A DNA stretch of 58,452 nucleotides, from contig DAOUWT010000001.1 in assembly GCA_030666985.1 (NCBI GenBank), positions 1-58,452 of the forward strand, in the 5' to 3' direction. Below, piece by piece: positions 39,364 to 48,072 of this stretch (the stretch's first letter is position 1; every line of letters starts with the position of its first letter). The stretch is from Chloroflexota bacterium. GTDB lineage: Bacteria; Chloroflexota; Anaerolineae; Anaerolineales; UBA11858. Made by a program: the position numbers and the translations under genes. The notes beneath the pieces are model-generated. The model ran no database searches, had not been told where the DNA came from, and saw only the letters and a program-made list of their open reading frames with translations.

Positions 39364-41793
39364 ATGTCCATATTCTACATTGACAAGCAAGCCAAGCTCG
39401 TTTTGAGCGGCTTGCTTGTTGCCTTTTTTCTCTTGATGATGTCTGGCTGTGTTACCTTACCTGATACTGAGGTTGCTCAGACCCGAACCCGCCAGACCGT
39501 GGGGCAAGTCACCCCCTCCCAGAGTGTGGCTCAAACCTTCACCGCCCGCCGGCCTAACCTCAACGGCGTCACCCTCTGGTTCGGCGCGGAGGATGCAGCA
39601 GAGCGGGTTATCGTCACACTTCGGGAGTCTCCCACCGGCCCGCCGCTCACGGTCATTCCCGTCACGGTTTCCCAACTTCCCCGCTACGGGTACGGCTCCA
39701 CCCACGTGGCATTTCCTCCCCAACCTGACTCGGCGAACGGGGATTATTATTTGGAGATTAGCACTCAGGCGGGGGATGTGAATATTTTAGGGCGGGACGA
39801 GGATGCTTACCCGGGAGGGACGGCTTTTTTGAACGCCGAACCAATACCGGGGGATATTGCTTTTCGGTTGACTTATGCCTACACTTTGAGCGATTTTGTG
39901 GGGGATTTACGGGAGGCGGCCCCTTACCTGTGGCTGATTCTGCCCTTGGGGATGATTCTCCTCCTCCCCGGTTGGCTGCTCCTAACCTGGACGAAACTCG
40001 ACTCCCATTTTGACAGCGGGGAGCAAATTGCCCTCAGCGTTGGCCTGAGCCTGGTCATCATTCCCCTCCTCATGCTGTGGACGACTGTCCTCAACTTGGC
40101 CTGGACACAAACGGCGGTCAGGGTGGCTGGAATTATGCTCCTTATTTTAGGCATGATGCACTTGCCGAAACTGAAACACCCTCCCAGCCTATCCGACATT
40201 GACCTGCACGCAGTGGCTCTCTTGGGGATATTTTTGTTGAGCCTAGTCGTGCGCCTGATTATGGTTAGGGATATGGTGGTTCCGGCTTGGGTAGATCCCG
40301 TGCATCACAGCCTAATCACCCGTTTTATTCTTCAGGCCGGAGGATTTCCAGAGAGCTATGCCCCGCACTTCCCGCCCGATGTGAACCATTATCACATCGG
40401 ATTTCATAGTGTATTGGCTACTTTTCAATGGTTGACTGACTTGAGCTTGACAAAGTCCATGCTTATCCTGGGGCAGTTCCTGAATGCTTTGATGATTTTC
40501 GCTGTTTATGCGTTTACTACCACCCTCACCGAAGGTAAAACCGCCGCCCTGGTTGCCGCTTTGATGACGGCCATATTTACGCCCATGCCAGCTTACTACA
40601 CTGCTTGGGGAGGGCGTTATACACAATTGACTGGCCTCCTAATCTTCCCCATAGGACTTGTGTGGGGAAAATTGGCGCGTGAGGGAAAGAAAAACCATCC
40701 TTGGAGCTTGGTTTTTATTGCCAGCCTGACCTTCGGAGGGTTGTTTTTGGTGCATTATCGCGTTACTGCTTTCTTAGGAGTGATTTTGGTGGTTTATGCA
40801 CTGGTTGAAATCTTTTTACCCTCTATAGTAGAGCAAGAGTCTCGCTTAAATATTTTTTATAACTTAGCCAAAACCCTCTTCCCGGCAGGGCTGCTGTCCA
40901 TAGTTTTAACCCTTCCCTGGTTTTTACCTACTTTTTCAGGATTGATTCTTCCGAAATCTCAGGCCTGGAGTGGAGAAGTCACGCCCTTGTTCGCAGACCT
41001 CCGGTGGCATCGTTTTACTATTGGGTTGGGTTCTTATACTCTTGTATTAGCCGGTTTGGGATTACTATGGGCCTTTGGCTGCAAAAAGCGTTTTGCCCTC
41101 ACCCTCACTTTGTGGATTGGAATTCTCTTTGCTCTGGCAAATGTGGGGGCTTTGGCCCTGCCTGGAAATTCACTTATTAATAACACCGCTGTAGAAATTA
41201 GCATCTTTATTCCAGTCTCTCTTTTAGGCGGGTATTTTATTCAGGAGGTGATTGGTTTTTGTCTAAGTAAAGTAGACAGGGAGCGGAAAAGACTTGCCCA
41301 GTGGGGGATCGGTGTGCTGCTCTTGGGAGCGTCTGGTTTTGCTGTACTACGTCTATTGAGTCTTCTTGACCCAAGTTTAGTTTTCTTCCACGCCGCTGAT
41401 TTAGAAGCTGTTACCTGGATTGAGGAGAATATTCCCCAAGAAGAGACTATAGCCCTCAACCCCGCTGTTTGGGGCTACGGGCTTTATTATGGCGAAGATG
41501 GTGGATCTTGGATTTCTCCCTTAGCTGGGAATCTGACCATGCCTCCCCCTGGTCTTTATGGCCTGGGAGCAGAGAAGCGTCTCTATGTTAATCAATTTGT
41601 TCTGGCTGTTCAGAGTACACACCACAATCCGGGTGAGTTGGCACAAATCCTGACTGGCTACGGGGTGAAATATATTTACCTGGGACGGCATGGGGGAATT
41701 TTATCGCCCGCCCTTTTGCAAGAGAGCGAGTTTTTTGAGTGTGTGTATGAAGGTGAGGGAACGTGGGTTTTTGAGGTTGTTGGAGTTCCGTGA
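39364..41793 (+). CDS. Polytopic membrane protein, GT-C glycosyltransferase-like
   Basis: 809 residues. A lipoprotein-like N-terminus (FFLLMMSGCVTLP) precedes an extracytoplasmic beta domain (~40-175). About 12-14 membrane helices follow from ~190. The loop DPVHHSLITRFILQAGGFP and DVNHYHIGFHSVLATF resemble the first luminal loop of GT-C enzymes (acidic residue plus His), and a soluble tail (~660-809) contains ETIALNPAVWGYGLYYG. A role in transferring sugars from polyprenyl carriers is plausible, since a polyprenyl-phosphate GT2 is at 7788. The catalytic acid is not certain. Confidence 0.6.
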   Translation: MSIFYIDKQAKLVLSGLLVAFFLLMMSGCVTLPDTEVAQTRTRQTVGQVTPSQSVAQTFTARRPNLNGVTLWFGAEDAAERVIVTLRESPTGPPLTVIPVTVSQLPRYGYGSTHVAFPPQPDSANGDYYLEISTQAGDVNILGRDEDAYPGGTAFLNAEPIPGDIAFRLTYAYTLSDFVGDLREAAPYLWLILPLGMILLLPGWLLLTWTKLDSHFDSGEQIALSVGLSLVIIPLLMLWTTVLNLAWTQTAVRVAGIMLLILGMMHLPKLKHPPSLSDIDLHAVALLGIFLLSLVVRLIMVRDMVVPAWVDPVHHSLITRFILQAGGFPESYAPHFPPDVNHYHIGFHSVLATFQWLTDLSLTKSMLILGQFLNALMIFAVYAFTTTLTEGKTAALVAALMTAIFTPMPAYYTAWGGRYTQLTGLLIFPIGLVWGKLAREGKKNHPWSLVFIASLTFGGLFLVHYRVTAFLGVILVVYALVEIFLPSIVEQESRLNIFYNLAKTLFPAGLLSIVLTLPWFLPTFSGLILPKSQAWSGEVTPLFADLRWHRFTIGLGSYTLVLAGLGLLWAFGCKKRFALTLTLWIGILFALANVGALALPGNSLINNTAVEISIFIPVSLLGGYFIQEVIGFCLSKVDRERKRLAQWGIGVLLLGASGFAVLRLLSLLDPSLVFFHAADLEAVTWIEENIPQEETIALNPAVWGYGLYYGEDGGSWISPLAGNLTMPPPGLYGLGAEKRLYVNQFVLAVQSTHHNPGELAQILTGYGVKYIYLGRHGGILSPALLQESEFFECVYEGEGTWVFEVVGVP

Positions 41794-41869
41794 GCGGGAA
41801 TTGAGGGGCATACATGTAAAGATGTTTTCGAGTTAAATTTGATTGCTCTGCGTTTGCCCCAATTTCCCA

Positions 41870-41898
41870 TTGACTTTTGACCTCTCTAATACTATACT
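41870..41898 (+). promoter_or_regulatory. Promoter of the tetR-type gene
   Basis: TTGACT (41870-41875), 17 nt, TATACT (41893-41898), directly abutting the operator palindrome at 41899. This is a near-consensus arrangement. Confidence 0.75.
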
Positions 41899-41922
41899 AA
41901 CTTACCAACCGTTCAGTAAGTT
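41899..41922. promoter_or_regulatory. Putative TetR-family operator
   Basis: AACTTAC (41899-41905), a 10-nt centre and GTAAGTT (41916-41922) form a perfect 7-bp inverted repeat overlapping the start-site region of the promoter. The size and position fit autorepression by the TetR protein that follows. Confidence 0.65.
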
Positions 41923-41946
41923 GAGGTAGAACCTAGAGAGGACACC

Positions 41947-42546
41947 ATGAGCAACCAATCATCCCGCGTGGGGCGTGAACGCATCCTTGAAGTAGCGGAA
42001 CAATTGTTCACTGAGCATGGCTACCAGGGAGTTTCTATTCGGAAGATCGCTGACGCTTGTGGGGTCACTAATGCCGCCCTTTATTATCATTTTGATAACA
42101 AAGAAGCTCTCTTCACTGAGGTCATCAAACAACACGCCGCCCGTTTGGGAGCGCGTATGCGCCAGGCGGGGCAGAGCCAGGGTTCCTATCAGGAGCGCGT
42201 TGGCAACATGGCACTGGAATACATGGCCCTCACATCTAACCGGCGCTCGTTGTTCTACCTGCTGCGTCACAAAGCCAAAGACCTCAGCAATGAAAAAACG
42301 CGAGACCGTTTTGGACACGTTTTTAGTAATATGTTAGGGCCTATTGAAGAAGTTCTTCAAGAAGCTATTGCAGCCGGAGAGTTGAAACAACTCCCGGAAA
42401 CTTACTCTGGCACTTCCATTTTGCTGGGCATGCTCCACGGCGTGGGACGTTATCACAAAGTCCGCAGCCAGGCCGACTTAACCGAAGAAGATGTGCGCTT
42501 GATTGTAGATTTATTTTGGAATGGGATGAGAGTACGTGAGGAGTAA
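41947..42546 (+). CDS. TetR/AcrR-family transcriptional regulator
   Basis: 199 residues. The N-terminal HTH is textbook: RERILEVAEQLFTEHGYQGVSIRKIADACGVTNAALYYHFDNKEALF. The remaining ~140 residues are the helical ligand-binding/dimerisation domain (TetR_C type). The SD (GAGAGGA) and the ATG at 41947 fit. It has its own promoter/operator and faces the ABC exporter genes convergently, so an efflux-related role is likely, though the exporter has its own MarR regulator. Confidence 0.92.
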   Translation: MSNQSSRVGRERILEVAEQLFTEHGYQGVSIRKIADACGVTNAALYYHFDNKEALFTEVIKQHAARLGARMRQAGQSQGSYQERVGNMALEYMALTSNRRSLFYLLRHKAKDLSNEKTRDRFGHVFSNMLGPIEEVLQEAIAAGELKQLPETYSGTSILLGMLHGVGRYHKVRSQADLTEEDVRLIVDLFWNGMRVREE

Positions 42547-42613
42547 AACGTGAAACGTGATGGGTGACTCAGGATCAATCGTGGCTGCCCTATAACCAAC
42601 AGACATAACGCAA

Positions 42614-42641
42614 AGACGCAGAGAAAAAATTCTCTGCGTCT
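42614..42641. terminator. Bidirectional terminator-like hairpin between convergent genes
   Basis: AGACGCAGAGAA, loop AAAA, TTCTCTGCGTCT: a perfect 12-bp stem between tetR (+) and the ABC genes (-), followed on + by CTGTTTTCC. The adjacent 42655-42700 carries CTAATACCTAAT micro-repeats. Confidence 0.6.
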
Positions 42642-42685
42642 CTGTTTTCCTGCTCCCCTAGTCACTAATCCCTGATACCTAATAC

Positions 42686-44668
42686 CTAATCACTGACCAC
42701 TTTCTCAAACTGACTATTATACAACTCCGCATAGAACCCATCTTGCCCCATGAGATCATCGTGTGAGCCTTGCTCCACGATGTTGCCATCCCGCATGACC
42801 AGGATCATATCCGCGCTGCGGATGGTGGAGAGGCGGTGGGCGATGACAAAGCTGGTGCGGCCCTGCATCAACTTGCCCATGGCCTCCTGGATCAGGATTT
42901 CGGTGTGGGTGTCCACGGAGCTGGTGGCCTCATCCAGGATCAACATGGGGGCGTCAGCTAAAAATGCCCGTGCGATGGTTAATAACTGTTTTTGCCCCTG
43001 CGAGATGTTTGTTACCTCTTCATTGAGCATGAAGTCGTAGCCCCCAGGCAGGGTGCGCACAAAGTGGTCTACGTGAGCGGTTTTGGCAGCGGTTATCACA
43101 TCCTCGTTGCCAGCGTCCGTGTTTCCGTAGCAAATGTTTTCAGCAATTGTGCCGTTGAAGAGCCATGTGTCTTGGAGCACCATCCCGAAGAGATGGCGCA
43201 AGTCGGTGCGGGTGAAATCCTTGACATTGTGACCGTCCACCCGGATCGTCCCGCTGTCCACATCGTAGAAGCGCATCAAGAGTTTGACCATGGTGGTCTT
43301 CCCCGCTCCGGTCGGGCCGACAAGGGCGATTTTCTGTCCCGGCTCCACTTGGGCTGAAAAACCCTTGATGACCGGTTTGTCGGCCTCGTAGCTGAAATGT
43401 ACATCCTCGAAGTCAACTTGCCCCCGGACTTTATCTAACTGGACGGGTGATTCTGTCTCGGCGGGTTCCTCTTCCTCACTTAGAAATTCAAAAACGCGCT
43501 CCGCTGCGGCAACGGTGCCTTGCAACACGTTTGAGACGCTTGCCAATTGGGTGATTGGCCGGGTGAACGAACGCACGTATTGGATGAAGGCCTGAATGTC
43601 GCCGACCGTGATCAGGTCTCGGGCGGCCAGCCATCCCCCCAAAATAACGACTGCAACATAACCCAGGTTTCCAATGAAGCGCATAGTGGGCATCATAATA
43701 TGGGAGAAAAATATTGATTTCCAAGCTGAACCATAGAGCGTATTATTATATTCATCAAATTGGGCAATGCTTTTATTCTCACCGTTGAAGGCTTTGACAA
43801 TCACATGCCCTCCAAAAGATTCTTCCACTTGTCCATTGACGTGGCCGAGGTAATCTTGTCGCTGGCGGAAGAATTTTTGCGATTGCTTGATGATAAGCAT
43901 GACTACCATCATCGAGATAGGCACAATTAGCAGGGCAATGATGGTCATTTGCCAACTGATGCTCAACATCATCGCCAACACGCCGAGAACCGTCACCAGC
44001 GAGGTGATGATTTGGGTCAGACTCTGGTTGAGGGTTTGGTTGATGGTGTCTACGTCGTTGGTCAAAATGGAGAGTGTTTCACCGTGCGGTGTCCCGTCAA
44101 AGAAGCGAAAGGGCATGCGGTTGATCTTCTCCATGACCTCTTTGCGTAACTGATATGTCACCTGGACGGCGACTTTGGTCATCAGCCAGCCTTGCAGGTA
44201 ACTGAGCAGCGCGGAGAAGACGTACAATCCCAGGACGTTCAATAAGATATTGCCAATTTTCTCAAAGGGCACATCACCGGTTCCTGTGATTTTGGCCATA
44301 ACACCGTTAAATAATTCGGTGGTGGCGTTGCCCAAGATTTTGGGGCCAACAATGGAGAATACCGTAGAGCCGATGGCTAGTAGAAAAACAGTGCTAATTT
44401 TGGCTTGGTAAGGCTTAAGATAGGCCACCAATTTACGCAGCGTCCCTTTGAAATCGGTTGCTTTTTCAGTCGGGCCGCCAGACATCATGTGCCTGGGGCC
44501 AAAGCCTCGGCGTTGTTTTTTGGGTACTTGGGTAGAAATTGGTTTAGGCGTGTTCTTGGGATTAGGCCTTGCCCCGTCATGAGACATCTTGTGCCCGTGC
44601 CTGCCAAAGCCTTGGCTTTGTTGAGTGGATTTCGGTTTAGGAGTGTTTTTAGAGTTGGCCTTTGTCAT
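42686..44668 (-). CDS. ABC exporter half-transporter, canonical NBD
   Basis: 660 residues. A basic Pro/Lys/Gln-rich N-terminal extension (~1-75) carries two similar repeats, followed by six membrane helices (~85-385) and an NBD. Walker A GPTGAGKTT (~448-456), signature ISQGQKQ (ISQGQ rather than LSGGQ), Walker B MLILDEATSS with catalytic Glu, and H-loop IAHRLST are visible. It pairs with the next protein, whose gene overlaps it by 4 nt (ATGA), as a heterodimeric LmrCD/YheHI-type multidrug exporter. The substrate is unknown. Confidence 0.9.
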   Translation of the reverse strand: MTKANSKNTPKPKSTQQSQGFGRHGHKMSHDGARPNPKNTPKPISTQVPKKQRRGFGPRHMMSGGPTEKATDFKGTLRKLVAYLKPYQAKISTVFLLAIGSTVFSIVGPKILGNATTELFNGVMAKITGTGDVPFEKIGNILLNVLGLYVFSALLSYLQGWLMTKVAVQVTYQLRKEVMEKINRMPFRFFDGTPHGETLSILTNDVDTINQTLNQSLTQIITSLVTVLGVLAMMLSISWQMTIIALLIVPISMMVVMLIIKQSQKFFRQRQDYLGHVNGQVEESFGGHVIVKAFNGENKSIAQFDEYNNTLYGSAWKSIFFSHIMMPTMRFIGNLGYVAVVILGGWLAARDLITVGDIQAFIQYVRSFTRPITQLASVSNVLQGTVAAAERVFEFLSEEEEPAETESPVQLDKVRGQVDFEDVHFSYEADKPVIKGFSAQVEPGQKIALVGPTGAGKTTMVKLLMRFYDVDSGTIRVDGHNVKDFTRTDLRHLFGMVLQDTWLFNGTIAENICYGNTDAGNEDVITAAKTAHVDHFVRTLPGGYDFMLNEEVTNISQGQKQLLTIARAFLADAPMLILDEATSSVDTHTEILIQEAMGKLMQGRTSFVIAHRLSTIRSADMILVMRDGNIVEQGSHDDLMGQDGFYAELYNSQFEKVVSD

Positions 44669-46908
44669 GCCAGGGCCTCCTGTTTTAATTGTGAGAGGGC
44701 AATTTCACGATAAACATCGCAGGATTGCATTAAGTCTTGATGTGTGCCTTTGCCAATCAAGCGTCCTTCATCGAGAACGAGAATTTTGCCGGCGTTTTTG
44801 ATGGTCGCCACCCGCTGCGAGACGATGAATATTGTGCTGCCGCCCAAGTGTTTTATCAAGGCGCGGCGCAGTCGGGCATCGGTTTTGTAATCTAGGGCAG
44901 AGAAGCTGTCGTCAAATATGTAAATGGGGGATTTCTTGACCAAAGCGCGGGCAATTGTTAAACGCTGTTTCTGCCCGCCGGAGAAGTTTATCCCGCCTTG
45001 GGAGACTTCCGCCTGAATTTCCTCGGGCGTGGAGAAAACAAAATCCCCCGCCTGGGCAATTTCCAAGGCCTGGTGCAAGGTCTCTTCGTCGGCGTCTTCG
45101 CTTGCAAAACGCAGGTTGCTTTCGACTGTCCCCGTGAAGAGGTTGCTGGTTTGCGGCACGTAGCCAATCACCTCGCGCAACTCGCTGAGCGGCAGGTCGC
45201 GGACGTCTGTTCCATTGACCAGTATCTGGCCCTTGGTCACGTCAAAAAAGCGGGGGATCAAGTCAACGACTGTAGATTTCCCGGAGCCGGTCGTCCCCAT
45301 TATGCCCACCGTTTGCCCCGCCTCAACTTTGAATGAGATATTATGCAGCACATCGCTTTCTGCTTTTGGATAGCGGGAAGATACGCTGCGAAATTCTATA
45401 GTCGGTTGGAATGGTTCGGGGAAGTGTTTTGGCTCTTTGGGGTCGAGAATGGTGATATCGGTTTCTAGGACATCGGCAATGCGGTTGGCAGAGACATCGG
45501 CTCTAGGGTACGTAATGAAGAGCATTGAGAGCATCATAAAGGCAAAGACGACCTGGATGGCATATTGCATAAAAGCCATCATGTCACCCACCTGCATTTG
45601 CGCCTGCGCGACTTCGTGCGACCCAATCCAAAGGATGAGCATGGTAGCGCCGTTCATTATCAGCATCATAAATGGCATGACGATTACAAAGACCCGGCTG
45701 ATAAAAAGATTGGTGTCTGTTAAGTCTTGGTTGGCGGAGTTGAAGCGTTTTTCTTCACCTTTTTCGCGTCCAAAAGCACGTACCACCATCATCCCGGTCA
45801 GGTTTTCGCGGGCAATCAGGTTAAGACGGTCAATTAACTGCTGAATAATTTTGAATTTTGGCCCGGCCACCGAAAAAATTGTCGCGATCATGCTCAAGAG
45901 TACCGCGACTGCCAGAGCAATAATCCACCACATGGAGGGACTTTTATCCAGTGCATGAAAGATGGCGCCAATGCCAATGATGGGGGCAAAGAACATCATC
46001 CGCACCAGCATAGTGGTCACAGATTGAATTTGGGTGATGTCGTTGGTAGAACGGGTGATCAGTGAGGCCGTGGAGAAACGGCTGAACTCCGTTCCCGAAA
46101 AACGCAGCACGTGTTCGTAAAGTGCCCGGCGCAGGTCACGCGCCACCCCGGCGGCGACACGCGCACTCAGCAGCCCCACGGTGATAGTTGCCACGGCGGA
46201 GACCAGCGCGATCAGGAGCATGATTCCGCCCACGTGCAAGATGTAGTCCCGCTGGATGGCGGCTGTATCTATCCCCAGGGATTCGTATTCTGCCAACACG
46301 GCGCGGGATGCTGCCATGCGGATGGCACGTTCTCCCCCCAGGGCTTCAAATCTCTCATCTAACGCGGTGCTTATTTGGGATTTCTGGGATTCTGGCATCA
46401 TTTCCATGGCACTGAAAATATCCATCCCCGCTGGCAGCTTAGAGAGATCAAACCCTCCGCTGAGGAAGAGCATATCCGCCTGGTCGGGATTCTCGCTTAT
46501 TTGCTGAATCCCAAAGGAGATCAGTAACGGCTTGCTAAGAATAGCCTCTAGGCTGGCGCGGGTTTCCGCATCTACCTCTTGGAGCACGTAGACAGCCTCG
46601 TCTGCCAGGGCGGGGTAATCCTCCAGGTAAGATTCGTAATCGGGAGAATTGGCGTCAATTAGGGTATAGTTTGCCAGTACATCCGATTCTTCCTCGGCGG
46701 TCATGAAAATGCCGGTGTGCTCGAGCGTGGACTGCCTGGCAGCCTCCGGCAGGGGACTATCAACGCCGTTTTGCTGGATGCCCACATTGACGATGTCGGC
46801 CATATAGTCGGGCAGGGCCAAGTCGGCGTTGGCTTGGACGAACAGCAGGACGATGGCGGCAATTAGTAATAGTGAAAAAGGTTTGTAATACTTGAGAATT
46901 CGTCTCAT
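44665..46908 (-). CDS. ABC exporter half-transporter, degenerate NBD
   Basis: 747 residues. Between TM1 (~12-30) and TM2 (~225) sits a ~190-residue extracytoplasmic insert (for example YESYLEDYPALADEAVYVL), longer than usual. The NBD has Walker A GTTGSGKST, signature FSGGQKQ and Walker B IYIFDDSFSALD, in which the catalytic Glu is replaced by Asp; the H-loop reads VSQRVAT, so its His is replaced by Gln. Such asymmetry is typical of heterodimeric exporters with one weak ATP site. It is cotranscribed with MarR upstream (335 bp gap with repeats) and the partner half-transporter downstream. Confidence 0.9.
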   Translation of the reverse strand: MRRILKYYKPFSLLLIAAIVLLFVQANADLALPDYMADIVNVGIQQNGVDSPLPEAARQSTLEHTGIFMTAEEESDVLANYTLIDANSPDYESYLEDYPALADEAVYVLQEVDAETRASLEAILSKPLLISFGIQQISENPDQADMLFLSGGFDLSKLPAGMDIFSAMEMMPESQKSQISTALDERFEALGGERAIRMAASRAVLAEYESLGIDTAAIQRDYILHVGGIMLLIALVSAVATITVGLLSARVAAGVARDLRRALYEHVLRFSGTEFSRFSTASLITRSTNDITQIQSVTTMLVRMMFFAPIIGIGAIFHALDKSPSMWWIIALAVAVLLSMIATIFSVAGPKFKIIQQLIDRLNLIARENLTGMMVVRAFGREKGEEKRFNSANQDLTDTNLFISRVFVIVMPFMMLIMNGATMLILWIGSHEVAQAQMQVGDMMAFMQYAIQVVFAFMMLSMLFITYPRADVSANRIADVLETDITILDPKEPKHFPEPFQPTIEFRSVSSRYPKAESDVLHNISFKVEAGQTVGIMGTTGSGKSTVVDLIPRFFDVTKGQILVNGTDVRDLPLSELREVIGYVPQTSNLFTGTVESNLRFASEDADEETLHQALEIAQAGDFVFSTPEEIQAEVSQGGINFSGGQKQRLTIARALVKKSPIYIFDDSFSALDYKTDARLRRALIKHLGGSTIFIVSQRVATIKNAGKILVLDEGRLIGKGTHQDLMQSCDVYREIALSQLKQEALA

Positions 46909-46919
46909 TAGCTTTGCTC

Positions 46920-47240
46920 CGTAAGTGAATGGTGAATGGTAAATTGCGAATGGTAAATTATAAACTGGGATGATTCATTTTGAGCTAGAAGTTAGTTGAC
47001 ACTTTTTTCTTATTAACCACATGTCATTGCGAACCCCCGTTTTTTTGGGGTGTGGCAATCTCCCTGATCGCAGAGTATTTGTGTTAACCGGGAGACTGCC
47101 ACGTCACACAAAACGTTCCTCGCAGTGACATATTGATTTGGAAGTGTACACTTAATTGTGAACCATCCCTGTAAACGCGGCGAATTTATGGCAACAATCA
47201 TTTACAATTCATAATTCACCATTTACCATTTACAATTTGT
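46920..47240. repeat. Composite inverted-repeat block between marR and the ABC genes
   Basis: The outer arms are GAATGGTAAATT-type units (46925-46960) and the complementary TTTACCATTTACAATT units (47195-47237). Inside, 47022-47130 is a palindrome TGTCATTGCGA..GTGGCAATCTCC / GGGAGACTGCCACGT..CGCAGTGACA, a REP-like word common in many bacterial genomes. The piece 46964-46994 resembles one end of the MITE-like family. No gene is seen in this gap. Confidence 0.7.
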
Positions 47241-47243
47241 TTT

Positions 47244-47702
47244 TCAGCTTTTCTCCATGTCAGTGATTTTCTCTGTCAATAAACGAAATGCAGATTCTAT
47301 TTGGGTCTGTTCTTCCGGCATCAGGTGGGCGGCCAAATCTTCCAACCAAGTTTGTTTGGCCTGCATACTTTTTTTGAGCATCTCCTCTCCTTTCGGCGTC
47401 AACAAAATTTGCTTGCTGCGCCTATCGTGGGGATTTTCTTGACGCTCTACCAGTCCTTGATCCACCAATTTGTCGAGCGATTGACTGACAGCGGCATTCG
47501 TCACTCCCAGCCAGCCACTAATATCTGAGATGCTGCAACCTTTGGCAGGGTCTTGATGGTAGATGTGCCTTAAGGTAATCATTTGGGCCATCGAAAAACC
47601 TTGTTCCTTGGCAAAACGCCAAAGATGGTGCATAGATAAGTGCCTAACCTGGCACATAGTTAGTCGCACAGCTTCTTGAAAGGATTTTGAGGAATCGGAC
47701 AT
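47244..47702 (-). CDS. MarR-family transcriptional regulator
   Basis: 152 residues. A winged helix (DISGWLGVTNAAVSQSLDKLVDQGLVERQENPHDRRSKQILLTPKG) is flanked by the long dimerisation helices of MarR. It is the first gene of the MarR-ABC-ABC run and probably represses it in response to a toxic ligand. It has a consensus-like promoter with a palindrome over the -10. Confidence 0.9.
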   Translation of the reverse strand: MSDSSKSFQEAVRLTMCQVRHLSMHHLWRFAKEQGFSMAQMITLRHIYHQDPAKGCSISDISGWLGVTNAAVSQSLDKLVDQGLVERQENPHDRRSKQILLTPKGEEMLKKSMQAKQTWLEDLAAHLMPEEQTQIESAFRLLTEKITDMEKS

Positions 47703-47730
47703 TGTTTCACCTCGCTAAGTAATTAAGCAG

Positions 47731-47764
47731 GCTTATATAATAAGCGGTGTTAGGTATTTGTCAA
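47731..47764 (-). promoter_or_regulatory. Promoter and operator of marR-ABC operon
   Basis: Minus strand: TTGACA (47759-47764), 17 nt, ATTATA (47736-47741). GCTTAT-TAT-ATAAGC (47731-47745) is a palindrome covering the -10, fitting a MarR operator. Confidence 0.7.
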
Positions 47765-47995
47765 GAGGGGAGGGTGATGAGGAACTAGGTACTCGTGACT
47801 AGTGATTAGGGAACTAGGAATCAGGAAATCAGGGAGTAGGTAACGAGGTGACGAGGAGACAAGCTCCCCCAAAGCATGCCCTGAGCATGCGAAGGGTCTG
47901 GGGCCGGGGGGCGATGAGTTAGGAGGGCAGGAAATCAGGGAAACAGGGCATCAGGAGAACCAATACCCAATATCTAATATCCAATTTCCCCCCCC
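47765..47995. repeat. Mixed micro-repeat array upstream of marR
   Basis: ACTAGTGATTAGGGAACTAGG / AATCAGG / GACGAGG words, then a CCCTGAGCATGCGAAGGG palindromic word, then CAATACCCAATATCTAAT units. No coding content is seen up to the ATPase promoter at 48038. Confidence 0.55.
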
Positions 47996-48037
47996 ACCAA
48001 CTTCACTGAATTGTTTTGCGCTAAATCCGCAATGCCA

Positions 48038-48066
48038 TTGTGTATTTAGTGTAGTTGTGCTATCAT
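48038..48066 (+). promoter_or_regulatory. Promoter giving a likely leaderless mRNA
   Basis: TTGTGT (48038-48043), 17 nt, TATCAT (48061-48066). The ATG of the ATPase is only 6 nt beyond the -10, so transcription would begin at or near the A of ATG. Confidence 0.45.
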
Positions 48067-48072
48067 GTTTTT

